Shown piece by piece: positions 21,509-34,294 of a stretch of 64,000 bases of DNA. The translations under genes and the position numbers were made by a program. Source of the stretch: Bettongia penicillata ogilbyi (taxonomy: Eukaryota; Chordata; Mammalia; Diprotodontia; Potoroidae); contig JAJHZJ010000028.1 of NCBI GenBank assembly GCA_023548195.1, positions 3,731,001-3,795,000 on the forward strand, in the 5' to 3' direction. The notes beneath the pieces were generated by a model, which was not told the origin of the DNA, did not search any database, and was given only the letters and a program-made list of their open reading frames with translations. The stretch's first letter is position 1. Each line of letters opens with the position of its first letter.

Positions 21509-23745
21509 TAAAAAAATTGATTTATTTTTAGTTTTCAGCATTCACTTCTATAAGTTTTAAATTTTTTCCCCCTCGCTTCCCACTCCCTCTCCAAGATGGC
21601 ATGCAGTTTGATATGGCTTACACATATATTCCTATTAAACATTTTTCATTTTGTCATGTTACATAGAAGAATTATAATGAATGGGAGAGACTGTAAGAAA
21701 AACGAAAGAAAATAGTCTATTTTGCTTTGCATTCCATCTCCATAGTTCTTCCTCTGGATGTGAATGGCATTTACCACCAGGAGTCCTTTAGATTTGTTTT
21801 AGGTCCTTGAATTGCTGACAAGGGCTAAGTCTATGAAATTCATTCATTGCACACTGTGGCTGTTTCTGTGAACAATGTTCCCCTGGTTCTGCTTACTTCA
21901 CTCAACATCAGTTTGTAGAAGTGTTTCCGGGATTTTCTGAAGTCTTGCTTCATCATTTCTTATAGCACAATAATATTCCATTAAATTCATATACGACAAT
22001 TTGTTCAGCCATTCCCCCAGTTGATGGACATCCCCTTGATTTCCATTTCTTGGCCACCACAAAAAGAGCTGCTATAAATATTTTTGTACACATGGAATCC
22101 ATTTCCTGTTGATGTGATCTCCTTGAGATACAGTGGTGTTGTTGGGTCAAAGGGGATGCATATTTTTATAGCCCTTTGGGCATAGTTCCAAATTGTTCTC
22201 CAGAATGGTTGGATCAGCTCACAACTCTACCAACAATGAATTAGTGTTCCAACTCTTCCACATCTTCTTCAACATTTATCATTTTCCTGTTTTGTCATGT
22301 TAGTCAATCTCATAGGTGTGATGTGGTACCTCAGTTGTTTTGATTTGCATCTGTCTAATCAATAGATATTTAGAGCATTTTTTCATATGACTATAGATAG
22401 CTTTAATTTCTTCCTCTGAACACTGCCTGTTCATATCCTTTGACCATTTATGAATTTGGGAATGATGTGTATTTTTGTAAATTTGACTCGGTTCTCTATA
22501 TATTTTAGAAATGTGGCCTTTATCACAGACACTAATTGTATAAATTCTTTCCCAGTTTTCTTCTTCCCTCCTAATCTTGGTTGCATTGGGTTTGTGCAAA
22601 ATCTTTTCAATTTAATGTAATCAAAATTATCCATTTTGTACTTCATAATGTTCGCTCTTGTTTGATCATAAATTTCTCCATTCTCCATAAATCTGACAAA
22701 TACATTATTTCTTGTTCCCCTAATTTGTTTATAGTATAAGCCTTTAACCTAGATTGTGTACCCATTTGGACTTTATTCTTGTATACAGTGTCAGGCATTG
22801 ATCTATGCCTAGTTTCCACCACACTATTTTCCTGTTTTCCCAGCAGTTTTTGTCAAACAGTGAGTTCTTATCCCAGAAGCTGGGATCTCTGGGTTTATCA
22901 AGCAGTATATTGCTATAATCATTGACTACTGTGTCTTGAGTACCTAATCTACTGCACTGATCTACCCCTCTGTTCCTTAACCAGTAGCAAGTAGTTTTGA
23001 TGATTGCTACTTTATAATACAGTTTAAGAGCTGTTATGGCTAGGGTCACCTTCCCTAGCATTTCTTTTCATTAATTCCCTTGATATTCTGGACCTTTTGT
23101 TCTTCCAGGTGAATTTCAGTATTATTTTTTCTAGCTCTATAAATTAATTTTCTGGTAGTTTGATTGGTTTGGAACTGAAGACGTAAGTTAATTTAGGTAC
23201 ATTGCCATTTTTAATGTATTATCTTGGCCTGTCCATGAGCAGCTGACATTTTTCCAATTATTTAAATCTGCCTTTATTTGTGTGAAAAGTGTTTTGTAAT
23301 TGTGTCCATAATTTTCTTGATTATTTTGGCAGGTAGAATAAAGTCTAAATGGATACATAAAATGTAGACATTTTATAATGTCTACAGTAGCTTTAAATGG
23401 AAATTCTCTTTCTGTCTCTTGCTGTTGGGCTATGTTAGTAATATAGAGAAATGCTGATGATTTATGTGGGTTTATTTTATATCCTGCAACTTTGATAAAG
23501 TTGTTTATTATTTCCCGTAATTTTTTACTTGATTCTCTAGGATTCTTTATCTGCATATCATCTGCAAAGATAACTTAATTTCTTCTTTGCCTGTTCTAAT
23601 TCCTTCAATTTCTTTTTCTTCTTGTATTGCTAAAGCTAACATTTCTAGTACCATACTGAATAACAGTGATGATAATGGACATCCTTTGTTTCATCCCAAT
23701 CTTACTGGAAATGCTTCTAGCTTTTCCCCATTGCATATAATGCTT
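21509..23745 (-). mobile_element. L1, 5'-truncated, ORF2 reverse transcriptase to 3' tail
   Basis: The A-rich 3' end is the T-rich stretch at about 21509-21530, with the 3' UTR at about 21530-21990. ORF2 remnants run upwards: the C-terminus (21953-22150, IFIAALFVVAKKW), NWERI...HISKIYRE and KDMNR (22300-22599), ALKLYYKVAIIKTTCYW (22744-23061), [18 protein letters not shown] (23188-23556), and the catalytic FADDM of the reverse transcriptase just above 23553. The frames are shifted and carry stops. The element is truncated at about 23745 and lacks the endonuclease and ORF1. Confidence 0.85.
23188..23580 (-). pseudogene. L1 ORF2 reverse-transcriptase remnant with FADD motif
   Basis: The frame at 23188-23556 reads [19 protein letters not shown], then [16 protein letters not shown], then LNNWKNVSCSWTGQDN, which are the regions after the L1 catalytic loop. 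Immediately upstream on the minus strand the bases read TTTGCAGATGATATG, the FADDM catalytic motif. A short deletion follows it compared with intact L1. Not functional. Confidence 0.8.
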
Positions 23746-23869
23746 GCTGATGGTTTTTGATAGGTGCTACTTATCATTTTTTCAGTGTGGTAAGATTTAT
23801 TATTACTTATGTCACGCTCATTTCTATGCCATAATTTCTGACACTCAGACATCTACACAGTTATCCAGG

Positions 23870-24075
23870 GAAAGGCAATGTGGTACAGGGGAAAGAGCAT
23901 TGACTTTGAAGTGCAAAGACTTGAGTTCAGATCACTTTTGAAACTTACAAATCAGGTGACATCAGGTAACTCACGTCTTCTGTGAGCCTCAGTTTCTTCA
24001 TTTGTAACATGAAAAAAATCAGACTAGTGACATCAGAGGTCATTTAAACCTCAGAATCCCACTATATATACTTAA
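23870..24075 (+). mobile_element. MIR-type SINE
   Basis: GCAATGTGGTACAGGGGAAA, GAGCATTGACTTTGAAGTGC and AAGACTTGAGTTCAGATC, then CCTCAGTTTCTTCATTTGTAA, are a MIR head, core and tail. Confidence 0.7.
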
Positions 24076-24269
24076 GAACCTGTGGAGAGGAATTGCTACT
24101 ACACAGTAAATATGGGTTTGTTAGATAGCCAGGTCACTTAATTTAATGTCTTGCAATTTAATTCCCTTTTTTCCCCTATTTTATAATTTATTTGTTTTCA
24201 GTTGTCAACAGTCACTTCCATAAGTTTTAAATTTTCTACTCTTCCCTCCCCAAGATGGCATGCATTCTT

Positions 24270-25917
24270 TTTTCTTCTATTTATTTTCTGTGCTCCACAA
24301 TCATTTCCATATAACCTAGATTTTTTTTCCCCTCACTTCCCCTCCTTCCCCCCTTTCTCCCTCCTCCCTCCTTGAGACGGCATACAATTCTGTATAGGTT
24401 CTACACATACATTCCCACTAAATACACCATCACCTTAGTCATGTTGCATAGAAGAATTGAAATGAATGATAGAACCAAAACATAATACAAAAGAAAATAA
24501 TCTGCTACATTCTGCGATTGACTTCTATTGTTCTTTCTCTGGATGTGGAAGGTGTTTTGCCTTAAAAGACCATTGGGAATTTTTTAAGTCCTGGCATTGC
24601 AATGAAGTTCTAAATTTACCAGAAAAAATCCTCTCACACTGTGATTGTTACTGTGTACAAAGTTCTCCTGGTTCTGCTCCTTTCACTCAGCATCAGATCA
24701 TATAAGTCTTTCCAGGCCTCCCTGAAAGTCTTCCTGTTCATCATTTATTATAGCACAATAGTATTCCATTACATTCATATGTCACAGTTTATTCAGCCGT
24801 TCTCCAATTGATGGATATCCCCTCAATTTCCAGTTTTTGGCCACCACAAAAAATGCTGCTATAAATATTTTTGTACATTGGGTCCCTTTCCCATTTTTAT
24901 GATCTCTTGGGGATACAGTCGTAGAAGTGATCTTGCTGGGTCAAAGGGTATGCACATTTTTGTAGCCCTTTGGGCATAGTTCCAAATTGCTCTCCAGAGT
25001 GGTTGGATCAGTTCACAGCTCCATCAACAATGAATTAGTGTTCCAACTCACCCATATATTCTGCAACATTTATCATCCTTCTGTTTTGTCATGTAAGCCA
25101 ATCTGATAGGTGTGATGTGGTATCTCAGAATTGTTTTGATTTTGCATCTCTCTAATCAAAAGACTATAGATATCTTTCATTTCTTCCTCTAAAAACTGTC
25201 TGTTCATATCCTTTGACCACTTATCAGTTCGGGAATGACTTGTATTCTTGTACATTTGACTCAGTTCTCTATATATTTTAGATTTATCCCAGATACTAGT
25301 TGCAGAAATTCTTTCCCAGTTTTCTGCTTCCCTCCTAATCTTGGTTGCATTGGGTTTGTGCAAAAACTTTTTAGTTTAATGTAATCAAAATAATCCGTTT
25401 TGCACTTCTGTCTCTTGTTTAGTCAAAAATTCTTCCCTTCTCCATAAATCTGATAAATACACTATTCCTTGCTCCACTAATTTTTTTGTAGCATCAGTCT
25501 TTATACCTAGATCATGTACCCATTTGGGCTTTATTCTTGTGTTTGGTGTCAGGCCTTAGTCTATGCCTAGTTTTTGCCAAACTGTTATCCAGCTTTCCCA
25601 GCAATTTTGTTGAACAGTGAGTTCTTATCCCAGAAGCTGAGGTCCTTGGGTTTATCAAACAGTAGATTGCTATATTCATTGACTTCTGTGTCTTGAGGAT
25701 CTAACCTATTTCACTGGTCTACCCTTATGTTTCTTAGTACCAAATGGTTTTGATAATTGCTACTTTATAATATATTTTGAGATCTGGTAGAGCTAGACCT
25801 CCTTCCTTAGCATTTGTTTTCATTAATTCCCTTGATATTCTGGATTTTTTGTTTTTCCAGATGAATTTTGATATTATTTTTTCTGGATCTAGAAAATAAT
25901 TATCTGATAGGTTTGAC
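24270..25917 (-). mobile_element. Nested 5'-truncated L1 with 14-bp target duplication
   Basis: An L1 3' UTR and ORF2 C-terminal half inserted into the 3' UTR of the surrounding L1. The duplication TGGCATGCATTCTT is perfect at 24256-24269 and 25918-25931. The poly(A) side faces 24270. ORF2 remnants include MHKPNATKIRREAENWERI and SKIYRELSQMYK (25073-25363). Frames are broken. Confidence 0.88.
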
Positions 25918-26421
25918 TGGCATGCATTCTTATGTGGGTCCTACACATATTAAAAATATTTTCCTATTAAAAACATTTTCACATTCGTCATGTTGCATAG
26001 AAGAATTTTAACAAATAGAAACTATGAGAAAAACAAAACATAACAAAAGAGAAAATAGTCTGATGCTGCTTATAATTTTAAAGAAGACCCCTATTTATTC
26101 TTATGCTCTCTAGTGTTTTTAATGGGAATGTGTGTTGTGTTTTGTTAAAGCTTTTTCTGCATCTATTTAGATAATTGTACAATTTCTGTTAGTTGTTGAT
26201 GTGGTCCATTATGCTGATAGTTTTTCTAATCTTGAACCAGTTCTTCCCTGATACAAATCCTACCTGGTCTTAGTGCATTATCCTCAAGATAAGTTACTGT
26301 AATCTCTCAGCTAATATTTTGTTTAAAATTTTTGTATCAATATTCATTAGAGAAATTGGTCTATAATTTTCTTTTCTGTTTTGGCTCTTCCCAGTTTAGG
26401 TATCAGTACCATATTTGTATC

Positions 26422-26790
26422 TTAAAAAGAATTTGGTAGCATTCCTCCTGTTTCTCCAAATAATTTATGTAGTATTAGAATTAGTTTGTTAAATGTTTGA
26501 TAAAATTCATTTTTACATCTATCTAGCCTTGGAGATTTTTTCTTAGGGAATTCATTGATGGCCTGTTCAATTTCTTTTTCTGAAATGGGGCTATTTAAAT
26601 ATTTTATTTTTTCTTCCATAATAGGCAATTTATATTTTTGTAAATACCCATCCTTTTCGCTAGAATTATCAAATTTATTGGCATACCATTGTGCAAAATA
26701 GTTCTTAACTATTTTTTTAACTTCATCTTCATGTTGTATCTTCCTTTCCATTTGGCTAATTATGCTTTTTAAGGAATTAATTGTCTTCAT
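26422..26790 (-). pseudogene. ORF1-ORF2 in-frame fusion remnant (122 codons)
   Basis: The first about 19 residues ([15 protein letters not shown]) match the ORF1 coiled coil (compare NAFKSRMSQMEKE in the intact ORF1). From about residue 20 the frame reads [19 protein letters not shown], then [20 protein letters not shown] and [11 protein letters not shown], the L1 ORF2 segment that leads into the reverse transcriptase. A deletion near 26735 has fused the two reading frames without a stop. Probably accidental. Confidence 0.65.
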
Positions 26791-28392
26791 TGGATTTTTG
26801 TGCCTCTTTTTGGCTTATTCTGTTTTTTTTTTTTAAGTGTTATTTTCTTCACTATTTTTTTAATGCCCCTTTTACCAAGCTGTTGACTCTTTTTTCATGA
26901 ATTTCTTGCATCACTGTCATTTCTTTTTACCAATTTTTCTTCTACCTCTCTTATATTTTTGAAGCCCTTTTTTGAGCTCTTCTAGGGATTCTTTTCAGGC
27001 CTGACACCAATTCACATTTTTCTTTGAGACTTTGGATTTAGATGTTTTGACTTTGTCGTCTTCTCCGAGTTTGTATTTTGATCTCCCCTTTGACCATATT
27101 AACTTTTTACGACCAGGTTCTTTTTTTGTCATTTGCTCATTTTCCCAGACTATTTCTTCAGTTTTAATTTTATATTAAAGTTGGGCTCACCTGCAGGGGT
27201 TCAGGGGGTGCTATCCCAAGCTTCAAGTTTTTGTGCTGCTATTTTCAAAGTTAGCTCTGTGGCCATGTACGTTTTGGTGTTTCTAAGGTGATATGATCTA
27301 AGGAGAAGTGTGGTGCCTGCTCTCCTGTCCTGTAGTTTGTGAGTTACCACAAGCATATTTTCTCATCCTTAAACTGTGACCAGGGCCCCTCTACCGCTGT
27401 ACTCATATGGTCTAGTGTGCTAGTGTTCCTCCTTGCCCTGGGATTTTAACCTTGACCTAGAACTGCATATAGGCAACGCAGCTGAGTCTTGCATCCAGTG
27501 CCAGCAAAGGGTCTACTGTAATCTCCTTCTGACTGCTTGTATGATCCCCTTATACTGTAGGTTGAGAACTCTGGAAGCTGCAGGTACTGATTTATTGTGC
27601 CTCAGAGACCAGATGCTGGCTTGCCTGGATCAGCCTGTGCTGGTTTTAGGTTCCTGTAATGCTAATGTAAGGTTAATGGTGGGTGGGGGGAAGAGTTAAA
27701 GATCTTCCCTGTCCATTAATAGGTCTCAGATACTTTTTTTTAAATTTCTAATGAGACCAGGGTCTTGCCCTCCAGCTCTGAAAAGTGTATATACCCTCTC
27801 AGGTGAGATTCTACCTTGCGGCTTATTTTTTGGAATAACTTGGTGTGCCAGATGAGACTCTGAGTAGGTGCTAAGGAGCTCCCATTCTGCCTTTGAAAAT
27901 TCAGATGTTGGTGCTTCTCTCTCTTGTAATGATGTACCTTTTATATATATTGTCAGACAGTTTGAAGCCCTGTCTTTTGATCTTTCTGTTTGTAATTTCT
28001 GCTTGTAATTTTTGTTTGTATTTTCTCTGAAGTTCAGAGTGTTGATTTTCTCCTGAACTAAGTCAGTGATGTGTGTGCTTGATCAAAGCAGATTATTGAC
28101 CCCTCCAAAGTTGCTTTCCTTTTGGAAAAGCACATCTAAGAAACTACAACAGGTCCTCCTGTGTATGCCGGCGTTCTTGCTCTTTACATCATCTCAGTGA
28201 AATTGACCTTTCCTGTTGACCCTCTAAGTTGTATTGAACTGGAAAATTTTTTCACCCTGTCCTTTTATTGGTTTTGCTACTCCAGAATTAGTTTTGAGAC
28301 TTTATTTAATGTTGTTTGGAGGGACATTGGGGAGAACTTGGTTGTGTCCCTGCCCTTACTCTGCCATCTTGACCTGTAAATTTATTAATAGT

Positions 28393-28605
28393 TGATAATA
28401 ATAGCTCGCATTTATATGACACTCCTCACAACAACCTTGTGAAGTAGATGCTATTTTTTTTTTTTCCATTTTGCAGATGAGGAAACTAAGATTTTCTTAA
28501 GAAGGTTAAGTGACTTGCCTAAGGTCACATAGCTCATAATGTCAATGCAGGATTTGAACCCAGGTCTTCAATACCCTATTCACTGTGCCATTTTGCTACC
28601 TGGTA
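28393..28605 (-). mobile_element. MIR
   Basis: CAGATGAGGAAACTAAG, GTTAAGTGACTTGCC, TAAGGTCACATAGCT and GATTTGAACCCAGGTCT are the MIR core in reverse orientation. Confidence 0.85.
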
Positions 28606-29070
28606 ATCTGTTATGATAAGGAATCTGACTGGCCATGTTCAACAGAAGAGGAAATTTCTCCTTTTATATTTTTCAGAGAAGTGATAGAGAAAATGAACAG
28701 TTCTGTAGTAGTAAGCAAATTGAAGAATAAATCATTGAGCTAATTAGATTTATCTGCATCAGATTTCCTGTTATTTGGAGTCACATAGCTTCCTCATTCA
28801 GCATTAAAGCTGTGTCTGCCTCAGTGGGAAGCCTTCCTCATAGGTGGAAAACTAAGGATGGTAAATTCATAGAGTGACTGAAACAAATGCTGAAAAACTA
28901 ATTGGGAAAATTAAGGTGGAGAAAAGTGTATCTTTGTGAGATCAAAAATCTTAGTTGGATCAGTTGAGATTTTAAATGTATATTTTGTGTTGAACAAGTT
29001 GGAAATTAGATTATAAAAGTCAAATGAAATGTTAGAAGAAATTCAAAAGGCATACACAGCATCTAGTAAT
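28606..29070. other. Unassigned intronic sequence
   Basis: No repeat or gene recognised. Confidence 0.4.
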
Positions 29071-29074
29071 GTAA

Positions 29075-29260
29075 CCATTCATTCAATTCACTATTTGTTA
29101 AATTTCCATTGATTTGCAAGGTACTGTTCCTGGCACTTATGGATGGCAAAAGTGAATGACAGTCTCTGTCTTCAAGGAGGTTTTTAATTTGGTAGAGAAG
29201 GTGAGATAATTTAAGAAGTGGGCAACACAACTAGATTGTGTTCTAGTTCAGAAGAGGTAG
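29075..29260 (-). mobile_element. L2 3' end
   Basis: CATTCATTCAATTCACTATTTGTTAAATT, then TACTGTTCCTGGCAC and CTGTCTTCAAGGAGG, are the L2 terminus reversed. Confidence 0.65.
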
Positions 29261-29539
29261 AGATTGCTTCTGTCTGGAATAATCAAGGTAAGATTCAGAG
29301 AGCACAATCAGCAAGTAAAACAATTTTTCTTAAAAGTTTGCTGAATTAATAGCATTCTGAGGCATTATTTTGTTAATATAATCCCCATTTCTCAGAAATC
29401 TATATTTGTCCCCTATTGTATAAATTTTAACTCCTGATAGATTTAATTCCTTTTAAGACTTCCAGTCAGTATGTCTTACCTAACTGCCCTTTTTTATCTC
29501 CTTTCTGTATGTAGATTTGAATTCTTCATTGTGACTAAT

Positions 29540-29690
29540 GATGATGATAATAAAATAATAATTATATCTAACATTTATTTACAAGTGCTTTTAATTTAAA
29601 AAGCTTTACATATTTTAAAACTCGTTGGATCCTCACAACTCTGAGGTAGGTGCTCTTGTTAGCCCTACTTTACCGAAGGTAGTATGAAGT
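29540..29690 (-). mobile_element. MIR fragment
   Basis: AACATTTATTTACAAGTGCTT, TCGTTGGATCCTCACAAC and TCTGAGGTAGGTGCTCTTGTT belong to the 3' part of MIR, reversed. Confidence 0.55.
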
Positions 29691-30255
29691 CAGATTGTCC
29701 CGACTTAGAAGTTTTACATTTTCCTTTCCTGCACATGATTTGTCCTCTTTGACATCCTGCTTTCTTGTAAATACTTCCTTTCTCCTTCCCTTAAAAAGCT
29801 GTCCTGTTTTATTTACATCTTGGAGCCTATTCATTTGAAGCTCATTTATCTGCATTCACACTCCTTTGTCCTATCTTCCCCTGTCCATCGTTCTTTCCAT
29901 TCCATCACTAACCAGTTTTGCTTATCCTTATAAAGCTGTAATCAAATGAGAAAAATAGATGAAGAAAAACAGTATGTGTTTTGACTTATGTATAATTTTC
30001 AGATCAAACTGTTAAGTCTAGTATATGATATTTACATATGTACAACATTAAGTGTCCATCCTTAAAGAGTGTTGTGGGACTTGACCTTATCATAAATCTC
30101 ACATAGCTATTTTTGAGCATTTTCTTTGGCATTGCCCAAGAAGTATAATTACAAGGTAGAATCATATGAATAAAAATAAGATTTTAAAAAGCCGTAAAGC
30201 TCATTAGTATTGAATGATGTTTGTGTTACCTTAAAAACTGAGTATGTCTTCCAGC
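29691..30255. other. Unassigned intronic sequence
   Basis: Nothing recognised. Confidence 0.4.
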
Positions 30256-30474
30256 GGGGCAGCTAGGTGATGCAGCAGATAGATTAGCTGGTTCTGGAGT
30301 CAGGAAAACTCGTCTTTGTCAGTTCAGTCTGCCCTCAGACACTTACAAGCTGTGTCACCCTGGGCAGGTCACTTAACCCCATTTGCCTTACTTTCCTCAT
30401 GTGCAAAATGAGCTGGAGATACTCCAGAATCTGAAGTAGAAGATTGTAAAGGTTAAAAAAAAAAAAAAAAAAAA
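30256..30474 (+). mobile_element. tRNA-derived CORE-SINE with poly(A)
   Basis: Starts GGGGCAGCTAGGTGATGCAG, has the core GTCACCCTGGGCAGGTCACTT and a pure A run of about 20 bases at 30455-30474. Confidence 0.85.
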
Positions 30475-30779
30475 GTAGAGGTGTGAGTTTCTGGGAGCAA
30501 AGATAGGTTTGAATGTATCCTCAGATGCCATCCACCAAAAGTCCAGCACGATGCAGGTATATAAAACATCCACCAGGTATATAAAACAACAAACAGTATA
30601 TCTACTTAGAAAAGAAAGAAGTGGAAAGCAACTCTAGTGAATTTTTATTCACATAAATTATGTTTCTTAACAAAAATGAAACTGGATATGTGTGAGGAAT
30701 GTTAGACACCAAAATTCCAAAGAGAAAATAGCATATTCTCCTAGAAATCAATGAAAAAAACTGTTGGTGCTGCATCATT

Positions 30780-31465
30780 CTCACATCCTTTCCTTTCTAC
30801 TGTCAGAGTCACCATCCCAGTTCCCTCCCTCATCACCTCGGACTGTTGCAATAACCTGCTACTTTGTTTTTCTCTCTCAAGGCTTTAATCCATCCTTCAC
30901 ATAGCTACCAAAGTAATTTGCTAGAGTGGTCAGACCATGCTATTTCCCTATTAAGTAAACTTCTGTGGCTACCTAATGCTTCTGCAATCACATGTAAACC
31001 CTTCAGTTTGGCATTTAAAACCCATCACAACTTGCTCCTACCTACCTTTCCAACTTTATTATGTATTATTCCCTTTCCCACACTCTACAGTCCTCCAAAA
31101 TTAGTCTTCTTCCTATTCCTCGTACGTAACATTCTGTCTTTCATCTTTATCTCTTACCTTTATGCCATTGTACAGCCTTCCTTGACTGAGACCCGCATTT
31201 CTTTCTCACCTTTGCCTCTTAGAATCCCTTGTTTCCATCTTCAGTAGGAAGCCTTCCCTGATACCCTACCTTTCCCCTGCAGCGCAGAACCTTCCCCACC
31301 ACAAATTACCTTGTATTTATTTAGTATATACCTATATTAGTATACCTCTGTTCCTGATAAGACATAAGTTTTTTGATATGGTATGCACAGTTTCATTTTT
31401 GTCTTTGTGTTCTTTGCACTTAACTCAGAGCTTGGCAGAGTGTTTAATAAATGTGTATTGATGAG
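30780..31465 (+). mobile_element. L2, long 3' part
   Basis: CCTCATCACCTCGGACTGT, CTGCAATCACATGTAAACCC, AAGCCTTCCCTGATACC, AAATTACCTTGTATTTATTT and AGAGTGTTTAATAAATG are successive L2 blocks to its 3' end. The frame at 30864-31247 is degenerate L2. Confidence 0.8.
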
Positions 31466-31540
31466 CTATCCCTGTATATGTAGATAGCTGTGACTGTCTA
31501 GAATATACTGTAATTTTAAGTATTTACATCTGCATATGCA

Positions 31541-31577
<37 letters not shown>

Positions 31578-31585
31578 TGTGTGTG
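31541..31585. repeat. (AC)n followed by (GT)n
   Basis: An AC run of about 33 bases flows into GTGTGTGTGTG, so the tract is self-complementary at its end. Confidence 0.92.
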
Positions 31586-32572
31586 AATTTGGAAATCATA
31601 AATTTGGTTTTAAATCATGGAATTGCTATTTACTAGCCTTGTGACAATATGTAAGACACCACTGTTTACCCAGTGTCAGTTTGCTGACTTGTGAACATAA
31701 TGCCCAGGAAATAATAGCCTGTAGAGTATTAGTTAATAATATGAACTTTTAAAGTGATAGTACATACCAAACTCTGGTTCGTATGTTATTAAGTATTTGT
31801 GTTCGACTTGTTTGTACATTTAGACTGTGTTTTCTGAAGGCAAAGAAAAGATCTTCTCTTTTCTCTTATTTGCTGTTTAGTTTGGTGGGTAGAAATGCTT
31901 GATATTCTTTTTAAGTCTATAAACTTTATGTGAATAAAAGCTAAATAAGCTCCATTTGCTAATGTTTTCAAAACTTAAAATAACATCATCATTTAAGAAA
32001 AAAGCCTTGAAGACTTTTGATGTTTAAATGAGAAAATATAGGTAAAGCACTTTGCAAACTTTAAATTTCTCTGTAAATATGAACTGTTAACATTATTGAA
32101 AGCAAGGTATTTCAGGACAATTGAAACTTGGGACATTGTCTCAGTTCATTAATTCATTTTGATATTGGAAAAATAAGTGGACATCACTTCCCAAGAGTAT
32201 CTGTTTAAGGAACTTGTAAAGGTATCTATCCTTGTATCTCACAAAATTAATTGTGCAAGTTTGTACACAGACACACAATTTACACATCTTTATATCACAT
32301 TTTTTATATCACTTAGGATGCATTAGAAGGCTGTCAATTTAATAGTGATATACATGTAAAGGAGAAGGAAGTTTTTTTGTTCAGTCCATATGATGATTGC
32401 TGATTAAGGGAATAATTTACTGTTTGCTACTCTTCACCTAATTTGTGGGTCTTGGCCTCTTAAAAAAAAATTGTTTTATTTGACTTTTTAATAACAGTTC
32501 ACTTCTGGCTTTTCCACTTAAAGCTTAGGGAAGTCAAAAGTTCATTTTATCCTGTGATCTTGGGTCCATACT
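31586..32572. other. Unassigned intronic sequence
   Basis: AT-rich. No repeat or coding feature recognised. Confidence 0.4.
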
Positions 32573-32574
32573 TA

Positions 32575-32860
32575 TAATTAGGCAACTAGGTGGTATAATG
32601 AATAGAGTACTGGGTCTTGAGTCAGGAACCTGAATTCAAATTCAGGCTCAGACATTTACTAGCTGTATGATTCTGGATAAATCATTTAGCCTCTGTTTGC
32701 CTCAGTTTCCTCAGTTGTAAAGTGGAGATAATGACAGTACCCATCTCAGAGTTGTAATGAGGGTCAAATGAGATATTTGTAAAGTGGTTGGCATAGTGTC
32801 TAGCATATGATGCCTAATATGTAAGTGCCGTACAAACACTTTATAACCTTTATCTTTCCA
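32575..32860 (+). mobile_element. CORE-SINE
   Basis: AGGCAACTAGGTGGTATAAT, AGAGTACTGGGTCTTGAGTC, GCCTCAGTTTCCTCA and GAGGGTCAAATGAGATATTTG run from head to tail. Confidence 0.8.
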
Positions 32861-33615
32861 TTCCTAGTTCCTTTGTGGTAAAGTGGGAGCTCTGATAAGA
32901 AGATATAGGGTGTAGAATTTCACAGTCCTTTCTTTCTCTCAGGTTGTCTCATCCTTTTTTCCTTTTTCATAACTAAACTACTAGAAAAGGTCATCTGTAC
33001 TACTTGTTTCCTTAAAAAAAAAACCTCCTTAAAGGCAGGGAATATTTCACTTTTGTATTTGGTTTTAGCACTTGGTTGCTTCTGCCATTGGTTGGAGGCA
33101 TCCTCTTTATGATAGAAGAGATCCCATATAGTTAGTCTGCCACAGAGTAGTACCAATCATGGAATGGACCTTAAATAGAGAAAATCTGTTCACTTTCCTT
33201 TTTAATGCTTCTAACAGCATATGCAGGACATGATTTACCCCTCCCCCTCTTGCCTTAAGTTTGCTTTTGTCATGCCTCTAACAATTCTTTAATATTTGCC
33301 TCTAATCTTCATCACCTCACATCATCCCATCATCTCCTCATCTTACTCCCACTTCCTTGTTAGTGAGTTTACAATAGAGAGCAGTTGCTAGTCCTCTTGA
33401 CAATTCTGGTCTCTTACTTGAGTATTTTAATGATGATTTCCATCTGCCTCAGTCCTTCACACTTTCTGTGGATATCTTGATTCCATTGGACCATAGGGAT
33501 GGGGTAGATGAGATGCCTATGGTTAAACATCATAGGTGAATGGCCCTGTACCATGGGATTGGGAGGCTAGAAACTTCTACCCAATTAACATTACCATGCT
33601 TCCAATAACCTGCTC
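32861..33615. other. Unassigned intronic sequence
   Basis: No clear repeat. CT-rich stretch at 33230-33360 without a family match. Confidence 0.4.
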
Positions 33616-33619
33616 TTCT

Positions 33620-33735
33620 CTAAATGAAAAAGCATTTATTAAGCACTTAACTTGTGCCAAGTACTAGGCTAGGTACTGGGGACATAAATGCAAAATGTCA
33701 GCTAGTTCTCATCTTCAAGAAGCCTTTGTAAAAAT
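33620..33735 (-). mobile_element. L2 3' end
   Basis: GCATTTATTAAGCACTTAAC, TTGTGCCAAGTACTAGGC and TACTGGGGACATAAATGC. Confidence 0.75.
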
Positions 33736-34290
33736 AAATTTTTTATTGGTACTTGTTTTTTCATTAACTACATTTTCAGAAGCATCCCTCTCTGAGAAAA
33801 ACCATCCTTTATAATAAAGGATAAAAAAGAGAAAAAAAAATTCAGTAAAAACAGCAAACACATTTTTTAAAAGTCTGATACCATATGCATTATTGCATAC
33901 CCAAAGTTCCAACATCTTTGCCTGTGTATTATGGTGGTGGTGGGTAGGTCTCTTCTCATATCTTTTTTGGGACAAACTTTTTTCCTTTTTTTTTGGAGAC
34001 TTTGTCTCCTGTCTTGTCCATGCTGAATATACAAAAGCCACTGATAGGCCTGATACAACTGCTGATCAGTATAGAAACTTTAACCTGAACTTTTGGTTTG
34101 ACTTGATCAGTTTATACCTTCTTAGAAAGTTCATAGCACCTTCCTCTCCTCCCCACTGTCCTTACCATATTGGTGCCTGGCCTTCTTGGCTTTAGTGGGG
34201 TCATCCTTCGTTGTTATAATTTTACATTATTTGGTCTTAATTGTCTTGTTGTTGTGTTTTCCATTCATAGTCTTTGAATGGGTTTTGGGA
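33736..34290. other. Unassigned intronic sequence
   Basis: AT-rich. Short chance frames on both strands only. Confidence 0.4.
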
Positions 34291-34294
34291 GAAA

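Larger units (their letters stand above)
24165..28375 (-). mobile_element. L1 with 5' end, internally deleted, carrying a nested L1
   Basis: The 5' end is at about 28375 (GGTCAAGATGGCAGAG). A 5' UTR (about 27115-28370) and an ORF1 N-terminal half (about 26735-27110) follow. ORF1 then joins directly to the ORF2 reverse-transcriptase start (about 26085-26735). That jumps to the 3' UTR (25932-26085), which continues after the nested L1 at 24165-24255. Endonuclease, RNase-like and C-terminal parts are missing. The order is consistent with one element bearing two deletions, but separate insertions cannot be fully excluded. Confidence 0.68.

Noticed and set aside
31541..31585. AC/GT tract considered as a CRISPR-like or regulatory hairpin array
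   Set aside because: Simple dinucleotide repeat without spacers; the self-complementarity is that of AC against GT.
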